Assembly: GCF_030445035.2 (NCBI RefSeq) | Contig: NC_080682.1 | Location: 30,424,770-30,488,769 of the forward strand | From: Dasypus novemcinctus | Taxonomy: Eukaryota > Chordata > Mammalia > Cingulata > Dasypodidae | DNA length: 64,000 nucleotides | Direction of reading: 5' to 3' | Shown here: piece by piece, positions 35,540 through 47,789 of the stretch | Layout of the letters: every line of letters begins with the position of its first letter | How positions within the stretch are numbered: the stretch's first letter is position 1 | Notes under the pieces: generated by a model | The model's database searches: none | The model's input: the letters and a program-made list of their open reading frames with translations, nothing else | Told to the model about the DNA's origin: nothing | Made by a program: the position numbers and the translations under genes

Positions 35540-36720
35540 GGTTTGTTGAGTAGCATTCTCTCTGATGGGATGGGCTTTCCCTAGATCCCTCCTCAAGAAA
35601 CCTAGGTCCTCCCATACCACACACACAACCTCTCTAATAAAAAGTGTATATACACACATAGTGCATAAAGATGGGCTGTTTTCTTCATTAAGAAATATCT
35701 AAATACTCCCAGAAAAAAAAAACTTTATTAAATCAAATCAAATAAAAATTTGAATAACTTGTCAGAACTAATTAACTTTGGAACAGAGAGAACCTCAATA
35801 TTCCAGAGGGTTCCATGGTTCCAGGAGAAAGATAAGTTAGACATGGGGTGGTACTTAGTAGTAAAATACCAATTGAGGCTTTCCTGGCACTGATGGCATA
35901 CATTTCTTACATTATGTTTTGGGTTTTTTTTTCCTGACCCTCTCCCTGACTGACAGGCAGTAGTACCACAGTCAGATAAGTGTGGAAATAATGCAGTCAT
36001 TTTATTAGGCAAGATAAGTGCCTGAACTAAGAAATGTCTGGAGATAAGGAAGCAAAGTCACAGGTTGAGAATTGGTTTTGTGATATATAAAATGTTGGAA
36101 TTAGGAATAATTGGAGTAAAAGTGACTCCTTGATACAAAAAATTGAATAACCAAAAAGAGAGCATAGGTGGTAATACTCAGCTAGATTCATTATATACTT
36201 GACAGGCACTTATGTATATACTAAAACATTTGGCATTTCAGACATAACATATTTCATTATTAATATATAGTTGTAAATGGCATAAGGGATTACCTATAGA
36301 AGTGAGAGGAGTACAGTAGATGGCATCATACAAAAAGAGATAGTATCTTTTAATTCAATTCAGTATGAATCTATTTAGATCTGATTATGACCAGGCACAT
36401 TGTTTAGGAGAAAAAAAATATATATATATATATGACATAGAGCATAATATATGTCTCAAACACTTCATAAACACTTCATATGGAAGAAACACTAGTATAT
36501 ATTTTAAAAATATATAAAATTACATATAACTAGAAATATAAGAATAAGGGAGAAAATGGAACTAATTGTTCCATAACAGAAGATGGAGTATGAATTTTAT
36601 GTAAGACATAGACCTTTCAGATTAGGGGAAGGGGCATCCTAAGCAAATGAAATAGAAGGGAAAACCCTAAAGATGTGAGAGATTATGGGTAGGTTTGGAA
36701 AGTGGAAAGGTGTTCCATGT
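35540..36720. repeat. Low-copy segment copy C
   Basis: Non-coding sequence related to 49,160-50,300 over about 1 kb with the same order: 'CCTCAAGAAACC', 'TTTATTAAATCAAATCAA', 'CTTTGGAACAGA', 'GGCATAAGGGATTACCTA', 'CCAGGCACATTG'. The end of copy A (6,600-7,420) also aligns. Frames on the minus strand here are unassigned. Confidence 0.6.
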
Positions 36721-36924
36721 AGCTGTTAAAATATTTCAGCGTAGATGCAAGCTACAGGGAAAGAGGGTCAAGATGGCAGAGTAAGGCACTCCAAGAGTCA
36801 GCTCATCCTACAGAGCAGTTAGTAATCACCCAGAGCTATCTAAAGCACCCATTTGGGGGCCCCAGGAGACCAGAAAAGTATTCTGCAACATCCTTGAAAG
36901 AATGGAAGGAGGAAACCGCCCATC

Positions 36925-37720
36925 TGCAGAGAAGATTTGTGAGTAGAGCACTCCATGCCATGGAGTCTTGTGCCCATACTCCACTGGCTGTGCAAGCCAC
37001 CTTGGGAGCTCTTTCATGGCTGGAGTTGGAAGATCCATTTACCAAAAATGGGGTATTAAGAGACAGTTGGGCACCAACATCAGCTACTGATTAGTAATTT
37101 CAGTTGACTAAAGTATAATCCTAAGAGGAGCTAAAGTTTGAAACTCTCTAAGTCAGAAACAGGCTGTTCTCTGCCATTTTAACTCTACTCCCGGAATGAA
37201 GGAAAGTGGGGCTGATTGAAAATCACAGTAAAATTAGGAATCAGCATCAACCCATTCAGTTTGGATTGCAGCTCTAGCCTAAGCCCTAGCCCCAACTGCA
37301 GCAGAGAGGATGCTACAGGGACATGGGCCAGCCTCTCCAGGAAACTGCACACCATGCAGTGGAGGCTAGTGCTCATCCTACTCTGGGGGCCCAAGTCACC
37401 TCAGGAGATATTCTGTGGCTGGATTTGGAAGCTCAACTTCCCAAACACAGTGAAGGAAGAGACAGTTGGACACCAACTTCAGCTACTGATTGGTAAATTT
37501 GGCTGGCTGAAGTACAACACTAGGAATTGTTAAAGTTTGAACCTGTCTAAGTTGGAAAGAGGCTTGTAGACTCAATTTTTAAACTCTGCCTCTGTCATGA
37601 GAGGAAACTGGGCTGTTTGAAAATCACACTGATGGTAGAGACTGGCTTCTTTCCATCCAGATTGGACAGCAGCCCTAGTCAGGGCACCTGGTCCACATCT
37701 GGTAGGGAGAAATTAGCAGG
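36925..37720 (+). repeat. L1 leader: two ~400-bp tandem units
   Basis: Two related units follow each other. Landmarks repeat about 399 bases apart: AGACAGTTGGGCACCAAC (about 37,060) and AGACAGTTGGACACCAAC (about 37,460), each followed by 'TCAGCTACTGATT', 'AAAGTTTGAA' and 'TTGAAAATCACA'. The frames 36,894-37,094 and 37,216-37,533 come from these units. Confidence 0.75.
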
Positions 37721-37734
37721 ACGTGCACTAGCCT

Positions 37735-38600
37735 CTCCAGGTAATTGTAACTGCAGGCATTTTTGGCTAACACAGACTGAATAGCTGGACACCTATAGCT
37801 CCATCAATATCCCCAAGTAAGATAGGAGTTGAAGTGTGTTTCCTCAGCCTTTTAGGAAATGGCAGGCACCTTTGGCCTATATGACCTAGACTGGCTGGTA
37901 CCTATGGATCCACCCCCCACCCCAAAATACAATAAGAGGGGTCTGGTGTTTCATCAGCAGCCTTTATGGACAATGGCAGTCCCTTTTGGCATGCACAGAC
38001 TGGGTTGTTGTGCTCCTGTGGCTCAATCCCACTCACAAATAGGGAGGAGGGGCTGATGTAACCTCAGGTTCTCCAGACAATAGCAGATACTCTCATCCTA
38101 TAGTGACTGAAATGTTGAGCTCCTATGGATCCACTCCTACCACTCAAGAGAGGGCTGGTGTTTCCACAACCTTCTACAGTGTAGGAACTGTTGGGTGACA
38201 ACACTGACTGAACTGTTTGGTGTTGGTTGGTTCCATTCACACCACATAAAGTACAGAAGGGACAGTACTCCCTCAGCCTCTCAGGGCAAGTCTAGGCACA
38301 TTTTTTTGACATAAATTAGATTGTTGGGCACTCCAGAGGGTCCATACAAACACTGGCAGGCAGGGGGTGGCAGTGCTATGTCAGTCTACCTGGGCAACTG
38401 CAGTTATTTTTTATCTGCATGGCACAGATTGCTACCCATACCTACAGGTCCATCCCTACCCCTGGCTGGGGAGGAAGGTGTATGTCTCTTCATCATTCTC
38501 TTCAGACAACTACAGATGGTCTTGTCCCTCACAACTTGGATTATTTCACATGTCTGTGACTCTGTCATTACCTCTGGCAAAGGTGGGACAAGCTTCAACA
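37735..38600 (+). repeat. L1 leader: eight ~109-bp tandem monomers
   Basis: A motif of the form GACTG(A/G)..TG.T or its decayed GATT form recurs at about 37,775, 37,889, 37,998, 38,105, 38,206, 38,319, 38,427 and 38,538, spacing 101-114. Each is followed by a CC(A/T)ATG/TGGATCCA-like block and a GTTTCCTCAGCC-like block. Tandem promoter monomers are known in rodent L1 leaders; a promoter role here is inferred. Confidence 0.7.
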
Positions 38601-38799
38601 GTCCCAGGATCAACACGAGCAGCTTCAGTTTCCACAGATTACAGCACCAGCTACATACTTTTCTCCTACTACACAACCAGCAAGGGATAAAAGACAAGAA
38701 AGCCCTAAACTAAAGAAAGAAACTACACCCAGAATAAACACATCTAGCAAGCCAGATGCCAAGATATCATTAAAAAATTACAATTCAAACCAAGAAACA

Positions 38800-39400
38800 G
38801 CAATATATGGCCCAGTTAAAGGAGAAAGGCAAGACTCCAGAGGACATAAAGGAGTTGAGACAACTAGTCATATATGTTAAAACAAATCTCTTTAATAAAT
38901 TCAATGAGATGGCTAAAGTGATTAAGGATATTAAGAAGAAACTGGGTGAACACAAAGAAAAATTTGAAAGCCTACATAGGAAAATATCAGATCTTATAGG
39001 AATGAAAGGCATAATAAATGAAATGAAAAATATGTTGGAGGCATATAACAGCAGATTTGAGGAGGCAGAAGAAAGGATCAATGTGCTTGGAGACGTGGCC
39101 CCAAAAGCAAACTACAAAAGAACAGTTGAAGAAAAGAATGGAAAAAATTTAACAGGGTCTCAGGGAAATAAATGATGGCAAGAGATGTATAAACATACAT
39201 ATCATGAGAGTCCCAGAAGGAGAAGAAAAGGAAAAGTGGCAGAAGGAATATTTAAAGAAATAATGGTAGAATATTTCTCAACTCTATTGAAGAAAATTGA
39301 TATCTATGTCCAAGAAGGACAATATACTCCTATCCAAATATAAAGAGACTATTCCCAAGACACAAACTACTCATAATGTCAAACACCAAAGAAAAGAAAG
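38800..39400 (+). pseudogene. L1 ORF1 remnant
   Basis: Frame 38,807-39,175 gives a charged coiled-coil region (122 residues) with KISDLIGMKGIINEMKNMLE-type heptads, then stops. RNA-binding-domain sequence continues in other frames ('CATGAGAGTCCCAGAAGGAG' near 39,205). Length and order fit an L1 ORF1p N-terminal half. Confidence 0.75.
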
Positions 39401-40015
39401 AATTCTAAGAGCAGCAAGAGAAAAGTGATGCATGACATACAAGGGATACCAATAATATTAAGTGCTTATTTCTCATCAGAAATCATGGAGGCAAGAAGGC
39501 AGTGGTATGATATATTTAAGCTACTGCAAGAGGGAAAACTTCCAGCCAAGAATCTTATGTCTGGCAAGACTGTCATTCAAAAATGAGGGCTAGTTTAGAA
39601 CATTCACAAGTTAGCAGAAACTGAGAGAGTTTATAACAAAGAGACCAGCTTTGCAAGAAGTACTAAAGGGAGTTCTACAGCCAGAAATGAAAAAAACCAG
39701 GAGAGAGAGTCTTGGAATACAGTTGTGAAATGAAGATTATATCAGTAAAAGTAACTAAAAGTTTTAAAAGAGCAGTTAAGATAAAATATGACAGATAAAA
39801 CCCAAAGGTCAAAATCAGTGAAAAAAGAACTGCCTTTACAGTAATAACATTTAATGATAATGGAATAAACTCTCAAATCAAAAGACACAGACTGGTAGAA
39901 TGCATAGGGAAATATGATCCATCTACATTCTGTCTACAAGAGGCTCACCCTAGACCCAAGTATACTAATTGATTGAAAGTGAAAGGCTGAAAAAAGATAT
40001 TCCACATAGCAGTAA

Positions 40016-40036
40016 CAACAACAACAACAACAAAAC
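40016..40036. repeat. (AAC)n microsatellite
   Basis: About seven AAC units in L1 endonuclease sequence. Confidence 0.85.
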
Positions 40037-40080
40037 AGAGTAGCTGTACTTATACAAGATGAAATTGACTTTAAAAAATC

Positions 40081-41755
40081 CTATTAATTGTATTTGGTTA
40101 TTTTGTTGGCTCCAATTTTGAAAGAGTTTTGGATCACAGTAGGGTTATAACTGTGGCAAGGGAGGATCATTGGGGTGGGGTGTCAGAGATTGGGGGTGTA
40201 TGGGAGGGGTTTCAGCTGGGGCATATTTATAAGGCATATGAATGTGCTCAGGTGTTCAAGTGTTAATGGGACACTGTCACAGTGGGTGGAAAGACACACA
40301 ATAACCAAAGAAATATCAAATTCCCATCCTGGAGAACTCTGTCACATTCTCTGATGGACAGCAAGAATTCCCTGAGTAAAGTGGCAGTGAATAGTGGAGG
40401 AATAGACCACTGATGGGTCATTGATTGTAGTGATTGTACTTATGAACCTTTACTTTTGAAATTGAAATTAAGCATAGTATTATAGTATAAATTGAAATTA
40501 AACATTACCTCCTGAGAGCCTGTTTTTTGCTCAAATGTGGTCTCTTCTAAGCCAAACTCAGCCTATAAATGCATTTCCTTCTCTCCACCATGGGACATCA
40601 CTCCCAGAAATGAACCTCCCTGGCACTAAGGGATTACTACAAAGCACCAATTAGCAATGCAACTGGAAAAGACATTGCCCAAAAGAGGGAAAGGGTAAAG
40701 ACAAATGAGTTTATATGGCTAAGAGATGTCAAAGTGATTTGGGACTTCATTTCAGAAGTTACATTTATGCACATTTAGCAGAAACTCATTGACCACTAAA
40801 GAAAAATACCATAAATAACAGGGGTCCTGAGGGCTCTGAAGACATTCAGACACTATAGGCAGGATAGACAACTTAGGAACTTGGTGCCCTGCCAGTTGGC
40901 TCTACTTTGGAATTTATGCTCCTCAGTGTGATAGAGTTGGGTTCAGTTGTATTTTCTCTATACATGGCTCTGTTGCCCCTCTATTTGAACTGATAGCTAG
41001 TAAAAGAGTTGACAGTTGTATGTATAAGAGATTTAAATCTTTGGGCTGTCCATGTGTCAGCTGGGCCCTGAATCTGAACAAAATGCAACACTTACTCTCC
41101 AGTTCATTTGACTCATCAAGGACAAATAACAGGGAGATGATGACTGACAATGATCTTGTCAAGGAAAAAAGACAGTCTACAACTGCAAGCAAATAATTCC
41201 ATCCATGTGCCCCATAGGATTTAAGCTCCCTCTCAATCAGAGGTTGAGTTGACATCAACATCACAGAATCCTCAGGATTGGGGAATGGACAATGGACAAG
41301 AGTAGACTTATTGTTTTTTTTTACTGTAGACTTGTGATACTAGCAGTGGAAGAGTTTTTATCATGGATGTGGAGGGAGCAACCACTGGAGGTTCTGAGGG
41401 GAGGGAGAAGGAAAAATAGGTGTAATTCGGCAGCATTTTAGGGACTTGGGAATTATCCTGAATGACATTGCAATAACAGATAGAGGCCATTGTATATCTT
41501 GTAATAAGTTGCAAAAATGTCTGTGAAAGAGTGTAAACTACAATGTAAACTATAACTATCACTTAGTGGCAATGCTCCAAGATGTGCTCACCAATTGTGG
41601 CAAATGTACCCCACTACGGAAGGATGTTGTTGATGTGGGAAAATGTGGTAGTGCTAGGAAGTGGGGCATATGGGAATCCCCTATATTTTGTGTATAGCAT
41701 TTATATAAACTAAGATTCTTTAAAAAATAAAGAAATAAAATTTTAAAAAGCAAAT
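40081..41755 (+). mobile_element. L1 tail-module retrocopy, ~1.67 kb
   Basis: It begins 'CTATTAATTGTATTTGG' and ends 'AAATAAAGAAATAAAATTTT' followed by resumption of the host L1 ORF2 ('TCTGTTATAAGAAGGACTTT'). It is the most complete copy of the module seen at 1,980/2,404-3,165, 8,060-9,035 and, inverted, 26,686-27,380. The A-rich end and loss of the upstream L1 part fit a 5'-truncated retroposition event. No coding frame of note. Confidence 0.7.
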
Positions 41756-42041
41756 CTGTTATAAGAAGGACTTTACATTAATAAAAGGGAAAATTTACCA
41801 GGAAGAAATAGCAATCATAAATATCTGCATCTAACCAGGATGCCCCAAGATATATGAAGCAAATACTGGATAAAATGAAAGGAGAAAGATATATTGTTAC
41901 AATAATAGTTGCAGATTTCGATACACCATTTTCAGCATTGAATAGAAAGTCTGGACAGAGGATCAATAAAGAAACCAAAGGCATGTATAATATGATAAAT
42001 AGAATAAATCTAATAAATCGACATATACAGAACATAGCACC

Positions 42042-42501
42042 TGTATTAGTCAGGGTTCTCTAGAGAAACAGAATCAACAAGAGATATCTGTTAATAGTAT
42101 GCAATTTTATAAGAGTCTCTCACATGACCACGGGGATGCACAAGTCCAGGTTCCACAGGTAGACTGTAAACAGAGGCTCCAATGAAAGGCCAGTGAAGGT
42201 TCTTGGCAAGTTCTGGGAAACATTGGCTGTCCAAAGATAAGCTGGGAAATTCTCATTCAATGCTGGAATCACTTCCCCTTTTAAGGCATTCAGCTGATTG
42301 AATAAAGCATCACTCATTGCTGATGGCAATCTCCCTGATTGATGTAATTGTAATCAGTTATCTATAATTTACCACTGCACTAAAGTCAATGGTTACTAAA
42401 GTCCATAAAGGCCCTTGCATTACAGTTAGTCCACTGCTTGCTTGATCAAACAACTTGGCACAATTACCTGGATTAGTTGGCACAATAGCCTAACCTTCAC
42501 A
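42042..42501 (-). mobile_element. MaLR/MST-like solo LTR with target duplication
   Basis: Plus strand reads TGTATTAGTCAGGGTTCTCT...CCTTCACA; minus strand starts TGTGAAGGTTAGGC and ends with CTGACTAATACA. A perfect 5-bp target duplication GCACC lies at 42,037-42,041 and 42,502-42,506, and the L1 endonuclease sequence continues after it. The minus-strand frame 42,120-42,329 is LTR sequence. Confidence 0.9.
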
Positions 42502-42546
42502 GCACCCCAAAACTTGAAGATATACATTATTTTCAATTTTTTAGGT

Positions 42547-43031
42547 TGAGGAAGCAGAGATTTAATGATCATGTATTGAAGGATGGAATTCAGGAATATT
42601 CTTGAGAAGGAAAATTTTATTAACAACTGCCTGGGCCCAGGGACTTCTGTCCAAAAACCCGTGCCCCAAATAGTATTTCTGGGTCCTTTTTATACAGAGG
42701 ACGTAAGTGCAGGGGAGTCAAATGGTACTTTTATGAGAAAAGGACTTTTGCTTGTTAGTTTCTTAGAGTTTTATGTGTTTGTCTGAGTGCCAGATAGGTT
42801 TTATAATTAACTTATCTCTCACATTCCAGGTCAGCTTGAATTAACATATCGCCTACATTCCAGGTAAACTTGAATCAACATATCACCCACCCTCCAGATA
42901 AGCTTGAATTAACATATCACCCACATTCCCTCTGGATGAAAATTTGAATAAACACTCAGTCTACATCTTTTCTGAAAATTAAAGCCTATAGGGTCTATAT
43001 TACTTTATTGGCTTTTTAGTAACTAGGCACA
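42547..43031 (-). mobile_element. ERV class I-like LTR with U3 tandem repeats
   Basis: On the minus strand: U3 with about four repeats of about 34 bases (plus-strand 42,825-42,930, core TTGAATTAACATATC), a TATAAAAAGGA box near 42,693, an AATAAAATTTTCC polyadenylation site near 42,620 and a U5 ending CTGCTTCCTCA. This is the layout of a gammaretrovirus-like LTR. The flanking sequences at 42,510-42,542 and 43,031-43,063 look alike but do not give a clean 4-6 bp duplication. Confidence 0.65.
42825..42930 (-). repeat. U3 direct repeats (~34 bp)
   Basis: Related units containing CATTCCAG or CCTCCAG, then CTTGAATTAACATATC, repeat at about 34-base spacing within the LTR; such U3 repeats often bind activators in retroviral LTRs. 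Confidence 0.75.
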
Positions 43032-45364
43032 CTTGGATACAGAATTAGATACTTTTGAATTAATGCACATGCTATATTACTTATGGAACTTTTTTTAGAA
43101 TAGACCATATGTTGGGTCACAAAGCAGATCTCAATAAATTCAACAAGACTGAATTTATACAGATTATTTTTTCATATAAAAGTAGAATAAAGTTGGAACT
43201 CAATAAGCAGAAAAAGGGAAATTTAAAAATATGTGGAGATTAGGCAACACATTTTTAAATAATCAGTGGGTCAAATAAGAAATTTTGAGAGAAATTATAA
43301 ATATCTCAAGACAAGGACAATGGCAACACAACACTTAAGAACCTATGGGATGTAGTGCAGACAGTGCTAAGAAAGAAATTTATAGCCGTCAATGCTTATA
43401 TTTTTAAAAGAAAGAGCTAAAATGAATCACCTAATTACACAACTGTAGGAACTTGAAAAATAACAGCAAATTAGTCCTTAAACAAGTATAAGGAATGAAA
43501 TTGCAAAGATCAGAGCAGAAGTAAGTGAAATTGAGGAAAAAAATAGAGAATTAACAAAGCCAAAAGTTGGTTCTTTGGGAAGATTAACAAAATTGAGAAA
43601 ATCTTTAGATGGACTGACAAAGAAAACAAGAGAGAAAATGTAAATAAATGAAATAAAAATTAAATTGTGGACATTATTACTGATTTTTTATGATAAAGGA
43701 TATCATAGGATACTATTAACAACTGTATGCTAAAAGAGACAATGTAGATGAAATGGAAAAAATTACTAGAAATGTATGAATAACCTACAATGACACCAGA
43801 AAATATAGAAGATCTCAAAAACCAATCACAAGAGATTGAAGCAGTCATCAAACAACTCCCCAAAAAGAAATGCCCAGCACCAGATGGTTTCACAGGTGAG
43901 TTTTACCATGCATTCAAAGAAGACTGAATGCAAATCTGACTCAATTCTTCCAAATAATTGAACAAGAATGAATACCCTGGTCTTATTCTATGACGACAGT
44001 ATCACCAAAATACCAAAGTGAGATTATGATATTACAAAAAAAAATTACAGAATCATTTCCCTAGTGAATACAGATGCAAAAATCTCAAGAAAATACTTGC
44101 TAATCAAACCCAACAATACATTAAAATAATTATTTATTATGATAATTTGATTTTATAGCTGTTATGCTAGAGTTGTTCAACACAAGAAAATCAATCAGCA
44201 TAATATACCACATTAATATATTAAAGAAGAAAAACCACACAATCCTATTGCCTGACACAGAAAAGGCATCTGAAAAAATAGTGCATCCTTTTATCCTTTT
44301 TTCATAAAAAATACTACAAAAGATAAGAATTGAAGGAAACTTTCTCAACATGATAAAGTCCATATATGAAAAAACCATAGCTAACATTGTACTAAGCAAT
44401 GAAAGACTGAAAGCTTTCCTGTTGAGATCAGAAACAAAACAAGGATGCCCAGTATCACCAGTGTTGTTCAAGATAGTGCTAGAGGTACTAGCTAGAGCAG
44501 TCAGGAAATAGTAAGAAAATGTATCCTAATTGGAAAAGAAGTAAAACTTTTGTTATTCAAAGATGATATGATCTTATATCCAGAAAGTGCTGAAAAATCA
44601 ACAACAAATCTGTTAGAGCTAATAAGTGATTTCAGTAGAGTGTCAGGATATAAGACCAGTACACAAAATTCATTGTTGTTTCAATGCACAATCTGAGGAG
44701 GAAGTCAAGAAAAAACTTTCATTTACGATAGCATCTGAAAGAATCAGATACTTAGTAGTGAAATTAACCAAGAATGTAAAGCATATATATTCAGAAACTA
44801 CAATTCATTGGTAGTTTTCTTTTTTTTTGTTTTAAGACCTACATAATTGGAAGGATATTCCATGATCATGGATTGGAAGAGTAAATACCATTAAGATGTC
44901 AATTCTACCTAAATTGATAAACAGATTCAATATAGTCCTGATATAAATTGTTTTTTAAATAATTGGAAAACAAAATTATCAAATTTTTTGGAAGGGTAAG
45001 AGATGCCAAGTAGCCAGAAACATCTTAGAAAGGAAAATGATATTGGAGGACTCTCACTTTCAAACTTTAAATCATATTACCTAGCTACAGTGGTTAAAAC
45101 AACATGGTACTGGCATAAAGATAGACATATAGACCATTGGAACTGAACTGATGGCCCAGAAACAGACTATCACATCTTTGGTCTAGTGGTTTTTGACAAG
45201 TCTGTCAAACTCAACCACCTGGGGCAGAATAGTCTATTAAATGGTACTGGAAGAACTAGATATCCTTATCCAAAAGAAAGAAAGAAGACCCCTATCTCAC
45301 ACTTTATATTATAATTAACTCAAAATGAATTGAACTTAAATATAAAAGAAGAAACATACCACTC

Positions 45365-45881
45365 TGTATTAGTCAGCCAAAGGGTTGCTGATGCATTGTA
45401 CCATAGTATATATTTGGGCCAAAAGCTTATGGTTATATGGTCCTAAAGAGTCCAACTCAAGGTTAACTCCTCACTAATGTCTGTTGCCAAGTGTTGAAGA
45501 AAGATGGAAGGTGACATCTACATAGTCTCTCCTTCCTTCTTGCTCTTAAAGTTCCATCAGCTTTGACCGCAAACTATCAGGTAAATGGCCTATCTCTTCT
45601 CAGGGCTTCAGGATCAAAACTGGCAAAGTTTTCTCTCTTTCATGTCTATGGAGCTCTTGTGCTTTCTTCTGTGTGTCTTCTTGAATGAGTGTCCATTTAT
45701 TTATATAACCCACCTAGGGGGCAGGTACTTAAACTAAGTTACATCCTACTGAAGTGGTTGAATCAAAGCCCTAATCTAAATGTAATTTAATCAAGAAATC
45801 TCACTTGAATCTAATACAATCAAGTGGGTTCATGACCAGTTTACAGATGTGTTGTCCCTTTTTAGAATTCATGAATAATCT
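45365..45881 (-). mobile_element. MaLR-type solo LTR inside L1
   Basis: Plus strand TGTATTAGTCAGCCAAAGGG...GAATTCATGAATAATC, closely like the LTR at 3,192-3,761 in the same orientation. ACCACT at 45,358-45,363 and 45,882-45,887 looks like the target duplication, with the terminal TG of the LTR decayed. L1 ORF2 continues with 'TCCTAGAAGAAAATATTGG'. Confidence 0.82.
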
Positions 45882-47454
45882 ACCACTATTTCCTAGAAGA
45901 AAATATTGGAAAACATCTTCATGACCTCATGGTAGGTGGTGGTTTCTTAAGACTTACAATGAAAGCACAAGCTTTCAGTGTAAGCTTAAGAAAGAAAATA
46001 TTGATAAATGTAATCTCCTCAAATTTAAACACTTTTGTGATTCAAAGGACTTTGTCAAGAAGGTGAAAATGCAACTCATTCAGTGAGAGAAAATATTTGG
46101 AAACCACATATCCAATAATGGTTTTGTTTTCCATTCAATATAAAGAGATGATACAACTCAACAATAAAAGAGCAAGCAATCTAATTTTAAAAAAGGGCCA
46201 AAGATTTAAATAGACGTTTCTCCAAAGAGGAAATATAACTGGCTAAAATCCATGTGAACAAAAGAAGTTCCATATCACTAGTTATTAGGGAAATTCAAAT
46301 CAAAATGACAATGTGCTATCATCTCACACTGCATAGAAAGGCCATTGTTCAAAAAAATAGAAAACAATAGATACTGGAGAAGATCTGGAGAAATAGGAAC
46401 ACTCCTTCAATATTGGTGGAATTGTAAAACAGTGCACCATCTGCGGAAGACAGTTTGGCAGTTTCTCAGGAAGTTAAATATAGAATTGCCATATGATCCA
46501 GCAATTCCTCTACTAGGAATATATACAGAAGAATTGAAAACTGTGACATGAACACACATCTGCACACCCATGTTCACATCAGCATTATTCACAATTGCCA
46601 AAAGAGAGAAACAACCAATTAATGGATAAATGAAAAGGGGTATATGCATGCAATGGAATAGTATGCTTCAATAATAAGGAATGAATTTGGGACACATTTG
46701 ATAACAATGAAGAATCTTGAAGACATTATGGCTAAGTGAAGTAAGCCAGAAGAAAAGGACAAATATTGCATGGTCTCTTTAATGTAATCTAAATATGAAG
46801 AATAAATGCATGGAATTAAAACTTAGAGTATAGTTTTTTTAGGAGATAAGAGGAGGACTGCAGAGGACTACTAATACTTAATGTATCTAGAAGTTATAAT
46901 TAACTTGACTGAAAAGTGTGGAAATGGATAGAGTTGATGGTAAACCAATATAGTGTTTAGCAGCTGGTTTATAAATGGGAATGTGGCTGGAAATGGAAGT
47001 ATAAGGATGTAAATGTTAGTTGAAAGAAAACTAGAGAATAACACAGTGAACCTTGAGGTGGATGAGAATTGTGGTTGATGGTACAGAGCAAGATTGTCCT
47101 TTTGTGAACTGGCACAGATTTATGACAATATAGCAGGGTAATGGGAACATGGAGAAGCATAGGAAAAATACAATTGGTATGACCTATGGACTGTGATTAA
47201 CAGTAATGTAATAGTCTTGCATCTATGCCATAGATATACTGTGTTGATAATGGGGGAGGTTATGGAAAAATGTGCCAAATGTACATTATGGATCATGTTT
47301 GATGGTCATAGTCTTATGATATTATCTCATAATTTGTAACAAATGTTCCTCCACTGTGTGGTGTGTTGGTGAAAGGGTATTATATGGGAATTCTACATAT
47401 GTGCATGATTGCTTTGTGAGTTCACAATTCTGTAATAAAAATGTATTTTAAAAA

Positions 47455-47715
47455 TGATATAGGGAGGTTTTGGGGATAAACAATTGTAAGACATGAACTG
47501 TATTCAATAGTAATGTTTTGACCATATTCTTTCATAATATGTTTGAAAGGTGTTGGTTGTGAGGCGATGTATGAGACCCCTGTATGATGTTAAGCATGTT
47601 TGTTTTTAAAGTTTTTAAAGCTCACAATTTTTGCTATGTACTTATTATTTACGTGTGTTCATGTATGAATGATTTACTTCCATAAAATTTTGAAAATGTA
47701 AAAAAATATTCTAGC
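47455..47715 (+). mobile_element. L1 3' UTR fragment
   Basis: It aligns with 62,580-62,835: 'GTATGATGTTA', 'GTTTGTTTTT', 'GCTCACAA/GTTCACAA' and a final ATTTC/TTTACTTC AT block. It follows directly after the end of the large L1, so it may be a separate short insertion or an extension of that element. Confidence 0.5.
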
Positions 47716-47789
47716 ATAGTAAAACAAACAAAAAAGTAGGGTAATAGGAAAAGTCTTAACTTTTCTTTCCATTATGCTTTATACCACTC

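Larger units (their letters stand above)
39840..46800 (+). pseudogene. L1 ORF2 remnant, interrupted
   Basis: Endonuclease sequence begins near 39,840 ('TAATGGAATAAACTCTC'), continues at 41,756-42,041, 42,507-42,540 and 43,065 onward. RT sequence is at 43,800-44,640 and the C-terminal end at 46,345-46,551, where the frame ends in an ELPYDPAIPLLGIYTEELK block. The palm motif at about 44,556 decodes as FKDD rather than FADD, with both aspartates kept, but stops and frameshifts elsewhere prevent any product. Confidence 0.78.
36765..47450 (+). mobile_element. Large L1 LINE with four later insertions
   Basis: A sense L1 with 5' leader 36,765-38,790, ORF1 remnant from 38,800, ORF2 remnant to about 46,800 and 3' UTR to about 47,450 (AATAAAA near 47,435). 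Insertions at 40,081-41,755, 42,042-42,501, 42,547-43,031 and 45,365-45,881 are each flanked by sequence that is contiguous in other L1 copies. Without them the element would be about 7.5 kb, with a 2-kb leader. Every frame is broken, so it is immobile. Confidence 0.85.

Noticed and set aside
37735-38600. CRISPR-like array or satellite
   Set aside because: The units are diverged, contiguous and without spacers, and lie inside an L1 5' leader in a vertebrate genome.
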